In this document: one piece after another, positions 6,617-10,400 of the stretch
Layout of the letters: each line of letters opens with the position of its first letter
How positions within the stretch are numbered: position 1 is the stretch's first letter
NCBI GenBank assembly: GCA_001784535.1
Contig: MFRJ01000094.1
Span: 1 to 10,400 of the forward strand
DNA from: Candidatus Melainabacteria bacterium GWA2_34_9
Lineage (GTDB): Bacteria > Cyanobacteriota > Vampirovibrionia > Gastranaerophilales > UBA9971
DNA: 10,400 nt
Reading direction: 5' to 3'
Notes under the pieces: generated by a model
Seen by the model: the letters and a program-made list of their open reading frames with translations, nothing else
The model's database searches: none
Told to the model about the DNA's origin: nothing
Position numbers and translations under genes: made by a program

Positions 6617-7996
6617 AAAGCCTATACGGTGGCTATCTCTACCAGATTGATTATCAACATTAACAAAATTAACCAATAAGCCTAAATTGTCTTTAAAAAG
6701 ATAATTAATTCCCGCAACATATTCCACGGAACCATCTTCAAGGGCTTTTATATCGGGATCAAAATTGTCATATCTTGCAAGAAGTGTAATTTTATTTGTC
6801 AGATTATATTTTGTATCAATAAAATAACCTCTGGCTTTTTGACCTGAATTTACAAAACCTGTTTTATCAAGATATTCACCTTTTACATTAAACTTTTTGT
6901 AAGTATAAGAGGTATGATAACCGACAAGATTTTCTCTGTAGGTTGTATTCTGTGCAAGTAAACTGCTTCCTAACTCAAGAGTGCCTAATTTAGGGTTTTT
7001 ATATAAAGGTTTAACAGTTACCTGACCGGCGATACTGGTTCTTCTGTTAGTATCAAAAGAATTATTGCCGCTGCCGTTGAATGTGCCTACCGAATAACCA
7101 ACAGGATCCCAATCTCCGGAAACCATTAAACCTGCATCCTGATTGTGAGGATCATAGTTAGCTGTATTATTGCTTATTAATTTTCTTGATGCTTGCGAAT
7201 AATCAATAAAATCAATATTCAAGCAAGAAAGAAGGGCTTCTCTTCCCACAGGTCTTGTAATTTGTCCAACATAAGCCTTATGTTTTGGAATTATATCAGT
7301 TGAAACATAAGCTTCTCTTAAAAGACCATTAAATGTTGTGTCGGAAAAATTACGTGTAGGAACAAGCTGTGCAACATAATTCAAGTGATTATGAAGTTTT
7401 CCTGAAATAGCAAGTTCACTATATGGCAAACCAAAGTTTGGGGAATACCCGTCAGCGCCTTTTACAGGCATTGCTGTATAACCCGCTTGCAGTCCTCCTG
7501 TAATTTTAAAATCTTCACCAAAAGCACTTTTCCATGTTTTTTTACTTGCATCTTCTAGATTTGAAACAGAACCTTTTAATTCTGTAACTGAAGTTTCAAC
7601 CGCAGCAACCCTACCTGAAAGTTTTGCTATTTCTCCGCCCAATTCTTGTTGTAGAATCTCAATCTTTGCTTTATCACCTTCGCTGAGTTTCAAATTTTGA
7701 TCTTCTACTTTTCCCATAAGATTTACGAGAATAATAGCTGCTTCATTTCTGGAAATAGCTTTTGTTCCGTCAAAATTTTCTCCTGGTTTTCCGATAAGAA
7801 CTCCATATTTATCGGTTACGTTTTTCAAAGTTCTGTATGCCCAATGGTTCGAATCAAAAGCTTTTCCCTTGTCAGCCTGTTTGACATTATCAATAGAAAA
7901 ATCCTTAAGATCATTCAAAGCCACGCTCTTTGCTTCAACAGGCAAATTACAGGACAATCCAACCAACAATGCCGTAAATAAAATGCTTTTCCTCAT
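6596..7996 (-). CDS. SLH-domain outer-membrane porin (OprB/Som-like)
   Basis: A 466-residue outer-membrane protein of the cyanobacterial SLH-porin type. Residues 1-22 are a signal peptide (MRKSILF, hydrophobic core, VEA/KS). Residues 45-97 are an SLH domain (FDSNHWAYRTLKN, then IGKPGENFDGTKAISRNEAAIILVNLMGKV), which in cyanobacteria binds pyruvylated cell-wall polymer in the periplasm. Residues 98-150 form a coiled coil (ILQQELGGEIAKLSGRVAAVE, with heptad spacing). From about 160 to the end lies a beta-barrel with alternating polar and hydrophobic residues, finishing LTQVLF with a C-terminal Phe that fits the outer-membrane assembly signal. ATG 7996 is chosen because AGGAG lies five bases upstream; an in-frame ATG at 8032 has no ribosome site and would bury the signal peptide. 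It is first in a leftward cluster with amt and glnB, so its cargo may be nitrogen-related small solutes, but substrate is unproven. Confidence 0.92.
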   Translation of the reverse strand: MRKSILFTALLVGLSCNLPVEAKSVALNDLKDFSIDNVKQADKGKAFDSNHWAYRTLKNVTDKYGVLIGKPGENFDGTKAISRNEAAIILVNLMGKVEDQNLKLSEGDKAKIEILQQELGGEIAKLSGRVAAVETSVTELKGSVSNLEDASKKTWKSAFGEDFKITGGLQAGYTAMPVKGADGYSPNFGLPYSELAISGKLHNHLNYVAQLVPTRNFSDTTFNGLLREAYVSTDIIPKHKAYVGQITRPVGREALLSCLNIDFIDYSQASRKLISNNTANYDPHNQDAGLMVSGDWDPVGYSVGTFNGSGNNSFDTNRRTSIAGQVTVKPLYKNPKLGTLELGSSLLAQNTTYRENLVGYHTSYTYKKFNVKGEYLDKTGFVNSGQKARGYFIDTKYNLTNKITLLARYDNFDPDIKALEDGSVEYVAGINYLFKDNLGLLVNFVNVDNQSGRDSHRIGFLTQVLF

Positions 7997-8000
7997 GATC

Positions 8001-8006
8001 ACTCCT
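8001..8006 (-). promoter_or_regulatory. Ribosome binding site fixing the porin start
   Basis: AGGAGT on the minus strand (8006-8001) sits four bases before ATG 7996 and directly precedes the signal peptide. No comparable site precedes the in-frame ATG at 8032. Confidence 0.85.
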
Positions 8007-8046
8007 AAAATTTTAATATATACACGCAACATCGCAATTTAGTTTT

Positions 8047-8093
8047 AAAAAAAAGACAAAACCTGCAGCCATTTTCATATCAGCAGGCTTTGT
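8047..8093 (-). terminator. Intrinsic terminator in the porin leader
   Basis: On the minus strand ACAAAGCCTGC (8093-8083) pairs with GCAGGTTTTGT (8066-8056) across a 16-base loop, with one mismatch in 11 positions. One C and eight T (8054-8047) follow. This is a textbook terminator, but it lies upstream of the porin start, so it ends a separate short RNA or works as an attenuator. Confidence 0.85.
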
Positions 8094-8106
8094 TATCTAA
8101 GAGTAG

Positions 8107-8172
8107 TCATATGCAATTTTTAAACACAAAAAATAAGCCTGAACAGGCTAAATTTTGCCTAAAGCTAGACAT
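8107..8172 (-). CDS. Possible short leader ORF (21 codons)
   Basis: ATG 8172 opens a 21-residue frame ending in TGA at 8109-8107. It starts MSSFRQNLACSG and has several Phe and two Cys. A ribosome-like site (AGGTG ending eight bases before ATG, and AAGGG ending three bases before) supports translation. The first intrinsic terminator lies wholly inside the frame, so ribosomes reading it could prevent that hairpin forming. It is too short to trust on coding statistics, and no run of one amino acid suggests classic amino-acid attenuation. Confidence 0.3.
   Translation of the reverse strand: MSSFRQNLACSGLFFVFKNCI
8128..8149 (-). terminator. First intrinsic terminator in the porin leader
   Basis: On the minus strand AGCCTG-TT-CAGGCT (8149-8136) forms at least a five-pair stem with a GTTC loop, followed by TA and six T (8133-8128). 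Upstream TAGGC (8161-8157) can instead pair with GCCTG (8148-8144), a possible competing antiterminator. An AAGCCT at about 8225-8220 could also pair with the downstream arm, but the inferred transcript start falls near this position, so it may be only partly transcribed. Confidence 0.6.
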
Positions 8173-8227
8173 ATACCCTTCACCTATTATGTTTTTAAGT
8201 AATTTATTTTTCTTTCTTCAAGGCTTT

Positions 8228-8256
8228 AATATATAACATTAAATTTTTTCTGTTAA
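8228..8256 (-). promoter_or_regulatory. Probable promoter for the porin leader
   Basis: On the minus strand TTAACA (8256-8251) and TATATT (8233-8228) are separated by exactly 17 bases, each fitting 5 of 6 consensus positions. The start would be near 8221, giving a leader of about 225 bases before the porin ATG. Confidence 0.55.
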
Positions 8257-8291
8257 GGGGGTATGCCTCCTTTATTAAGTTTGCTTAATAA
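8255..8291. promoter_or_regulatory. Two adjacent inverted repeats upstream of the porin promoter
   Basis: AAGGGGG-TATG-CCTCCTT (8255-8272; 6 Watson-Crick pairs plus one G-T) overlaps the two outermost bases of the -35 box. Overlapping its end by one base is a perfect TTATTAAG-TTTG-CTTAATAA (8272-8291). Both are suitable protein-binding sites. The G/C block is conspicuous in this AT-rich spacer. No regulator can be named from sequence. Confidence 0.5.
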
Positions 8292-8689
8292 TGCAAAAAC
8301 ACAATAAAAATGAATATTTTTGCGACATTATGCATCAATATTTATCAAAACAAAAACTCAAATTTGCTTAAATTTAAGTTTTAAAATACAAAAATCGTAA
8401 TTTTTAAGAGAAAAATAAAAATCGTCTAAATAACAAACCCAAATAACGTTACAAAATTTAACAAATTGTAACAATATTTAATCAGACTTCATTTCAATCA
8501 TATAAATGCATTTAGGCATGATTTTGTATTTTCACTGTCAAAATAGTTTCTCCTGATATACAAAAGAACTAATTCTTTTTACTAATACAAAAAACGCGAC
8601 TTAATTCTTTCTTTTTTATAAAGAAACGTTTTACTTATCTATGCTAATATTTACTTGGTTTTCATTCTTTATATATATGAGTCGAAAAA
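8292..8689. other. AT-rich intergenic region between porin leader and mfd
   Basis: No gene or known RNA was recognised on either strand. It holds the palindrome CTTAAATTTAAG (8367-8378), the GTTACAA repeat pair (8448-8472), AAAAGAA-CTAA-TTCTTTT and TTTCTTT-N5-AAAGAAA (8608-8626). TTTGCTTAA occurs at 8364-8372 and in the 8272-8291 repeat. A possible extended -10 for mfd, TGCTAATAT (8642-8650), has no good -35 partner. Short ORFs here lack ribosome sites. Confidence 0.6.
8448..8472. promoter_or_regulatory. Inverted repeat GTTACAA-N11-TTGTAAC
   Basis: Two perfect seven-base arms (8448-8454 and 8466-8472) with 11 bases between, a spacing compatible with a dimeric regulator. The motif does not fit the NtcA consensus GTA-N8-TAC. 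An overlapping nine-base word (TTTGTAACG) recurs at 3188-3196 near another promoter. Confidence 0.4.
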
Positions 8690-10400
8690 GTGTACAATCA
8701 GGAAATTTTAAATATATTCAGCGATTTGGCTTCGCAGTCTGTTAAAATCAAGAAAATTCTAAGAAATCTGGATCACAAGAAAACAACTTGCCTTACAGGG
8801 CTTACTGGTTCGGCAAGAAGTTTTCTTATTTCTCATATAGTTAGCCTGCTGCAACACCCTGTGCTGATTGTTACTCCTGATATTTCTACAGCTTTAAAAT
8901 ATAATAACGACATAAAACTTTTTACGGATAAAAAGACTTATTTTCTGCCCTCACAGGAGAGTTCTCCCTATGAACAAGTATGGAGCGATCCTGCAATTAC
9001 GGAAGAACAGCTTAAAGCACAGGAGTCTTTTCGCACAGGAGAAGCAGAAGTACTTATTACTCCCGCAAAAAACCTTTTAAACACATACCTGAAAAGAGAA
9101 AAAGCGAAAAAAAATTCTATTTATTTGAAACTTAAAGGAGAAGCTGATCCGCAGGAAATCGCCAAGCAATTAATTGATATTGGCTACAAAAGAGTAATAA
9201 CCGTCGTTGATCCCGGAGAATTCAGTCTGCGCGGAGATATTATGGATGTTTATCCTATTTCAAATGATCCTGTAAGAATAGAGTTTTTCTGCGAAGAAGT
9301 TGAGAACTTAAAGGTTTTTAACATAGATAACCAACGATCAGTCAGGAAAATTGAGGAAATTACGATTGAGCCGAGATATAATCTATTGATTTCAGAGGAA
9401 GAGAAGCAGTTATTTATCAGCAAGATCAATAAGCTCAAAGAAAATCAGCTGGCAAAACTTTCTGAAAACGCAAAATACACTCTTGAAACAACCGTTGAAA
9501 GTTTTATTTCATCTTTTGAAGCAGATACTTACACTGAAGGCATAGAATATTTAGCGCCTTTACTCAACGACAATTTCAGCGATATCTTTGATTATTTGCC
9601 AGAAGATACTGTAATTATAAGCCATGAATCTACAGAATTGCATCAGAAGCTTTATGTTCAGGATGAAAAGTACTTAAAAGAATATGAGAAGAATATAAAT
9701 GAAGGTTTAGCTCTTGAACTTCCTTATTTATTACACAAAAATCCCGCTGAAGTAATTGAAAACATTAACAAATTTGCGTCTTTGAATTTAAACAGTTTTA
9801 TAAATGATGAAACAGATATGGTGGAGGAGCTGGAAAATATTTCCGTGCCGAAGTTTTTGGCTGATATAGACAAAGCCGCATATTATATGGCAGACCTTAG
9901 AAATAAAGGCTACAGCGTATTTGTAATTACAGAATATCCCCAAAGGCTTGTAGAAGTTCTTAAAGAGTTTGATTGTCCTGTTATAGACATAGAAAATACG
10001 CCACTCAAATATAATTCATCAAAAGAAATCATAATTTCGAGGGCGGGATTTACGGAAGGGTTTATCCTTCCCGAAATAAACCTTGCTGTAATCACTGACA
10101 CAGAGCTTTTTAACAGAAAAATCAAAAAACCTACATTAGGAAAAAAACTTTCTAAAAAAGAAAATATTGATTATCTGACTTCTGTAAACGACTTAAAGGA
10201 AGGCGATTTTGTCGTTCACGCAAAGCACGGCATAGGCAAGTTTATCGGGCTCTGCAAACAGGAAATTGACGGACAGGAAAAAGATTATCTGACTATTGAA
10301 TACGCACAAGCCGACAAGCTACATATGCCGGCAGAACAAATAAATATGCTTTCACGTTATAGAGGCGCGGGGGTTAATGCTCCAAAACTGACCCGAATGG
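8690..10400 (+). CDS. mfd: Transcription-repair coupling factor Mfd, N-terminal half (3' end outside window)
   Basis: Mfd pushes or removes RNA polymerase stalled at DNA damage and recruits UvrA. About 570 of the usual roughly 1150 residues are present in one unbroken frame. The UvrB-like module begins with a degenerate Walker A-like CLTGLTGSARSFL (about 33-45), then VLIVTPDIS, SSPYEQ (about 91-96) and DPGEFSLRGDIMDVYP (about 174-189), where families usually have RGG. The RNA-polymerase-interacting domain starts at DLKEGDFVVHAKHGIGKFIG (501-520) and runs to DKLHMPAEQINMLSRY (about 543-558). The helicase/translocase motifs lie beyond the window. GTG 8690 is the most upstream usable start, since an in-frame TGA lies at 8678-8680; the ATG at 8677 is in another frame and stops after 22 codons. 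No good ribosome site precedes GTG, and TTG 8726 is an alternative. Confidence 0.93.
   Translation, partial: MYNQEILNIFSDLASQSVKIKKILRNLDHKKTTCLTGLTGSARSFLISHIVSLLQHPVLIVTPDISTALKYNNDIKLFTDKKTYFLPSQESSPYEQVWSDPAITEEQLKAQESFRTGEAEVLITPAKNLLNTYLKREKAKKNSIYLKLKGEADPQEIAKQLIDIGYKRVITVVDPGEFSLRGDIMDVYPISNDPVRIEFFCEEVENLKVFNIDNQRSVRKIEEITIEPRYNLLISEEEKQLFISKINKLKENQLAKLSENAKYTLETTVESFISSFEADTYTEGIEYLAPLLNDNFSDIFDYLPEDTVIISHESTELHQKLYVQDEKYLKEYEKNINEGLALELPYLLHKNPAEVIENINKFASLNLNSFINDETDMVEELENISVPKFLADIDKAAYYMADLRNKGYSVFVITEYPQRLVEVLKEFDCPVIDIENTPLKYNSSKEIIISRAGFTEGFILPEINLAVITDTELFNRKIKKPTLGKKLSKKENIDYLTSVNDLKEGDFVVHAKHGIGKFIGLCKQEIDGQEKDYLTIEYAQADKLHMPAEQINMLSRYRGAGVNAPKLTRM

Noticed and set aside
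8032..8032. ATG 8032 as the porin start (478 residues)
   Set aside because: No ribosome site, and it would place 12 extra residues before a clean signal peptide that has a perfect AGGAG-ATG start at 7996.
8047..8221. Glutamine (glnA-type) or other known riboswitch upstream of the porin-amt-glnB cluster
   Set aside because: The setting fits, but I could not find the conserved core of the glnA or downstream-peptide motifs. The only GTTCA is in the terminator loop.
8448..8472. NtcA binding site
   Set aside because: The arms are GTTAC and GTAAC with 11 bases between the seven-base arms, not GTA-N8-TAC.
8562..8626. A/T-only inverted repeats (AAAAGAA-CTAA-TTCTTTT and TTTCTTT-N5-AAAGAAA) as terminators or a CRISPR remnant
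   Set aside because: Stems are almost all A-T pairs, no gene ends there, and there are no regularly spaced repeats.
9250..10125. Minus-strand ORFs of 62 and 71 codons
   Set aside because: They lie opposite the unbroken, clearly conserved Mfd frame and show no domain or ribosome site.

Overview
AT-rich bacterial DNA on the left flank of a longer contig; both ends cut through genes. The gene set suggests a Gram-negative-type member of the cyanobacterial phylum, probably a non-photosynthetic lineage such as Vampirovibrionia/Melainabacteria. Evidence: an outer-membrane porin that combines a signal peptide, one S-layer-homology (SLH) domain, a coiled coil and a C-terminal Phe (the architecture of cyanobacterial SLH porins), next to an Amt ammonium channel and a PII protein, all in A/T-biased codons. 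The lineage is inferred from architecture; no alignment was run.

Layout. 1-1755 (+): the C-terminal endonuclease region of MutL, then rmuC four bases later, a genome-maintenance pair. 1857-2456 (+): an unrecognised glycine-rich membrane protein. 2467-3096 (-): an unrecognised exported helical protein, convergent with it. 3283-4908 (+): a large repeat protein with YD/RHS-like repeats and several EF-hand-like calcium loops, with its own promoter carrying a perfect small palindrome. 4923-4960: a bidirectional terminator shared with the leftward cluster. 4973-7996 (-): in transcription order, SLH porin, amt and glnB, with gaps of 36 and 33 bases. 7997-8689: a long intergenic region holding the porin leader (promoter, possible short leader ORF, two intrinsic terminators) and several inverted repeats. 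8690-10400 (+): the N-terminal half of Mfd, open at the right edge.

How the genes may work together. The leftward cluster is a nitrogen-acquisition set: the porin lets small solutes cross the outer membrane, Amt passes ammonium through the inner membrane, and PII gates Amt according to 2-oxoglutarate, ATP and ADP. The porin leader has two terminators before the coding region, so cluster expression could be controlled by attenuation, or the leader could be a separate small RNA. MutL and Mfd are DNA-repair proteins and RmuC is a recombination-associated nuclease-fold protein. No mobile element, CRISPR array, tRNA or rRNA was seen.
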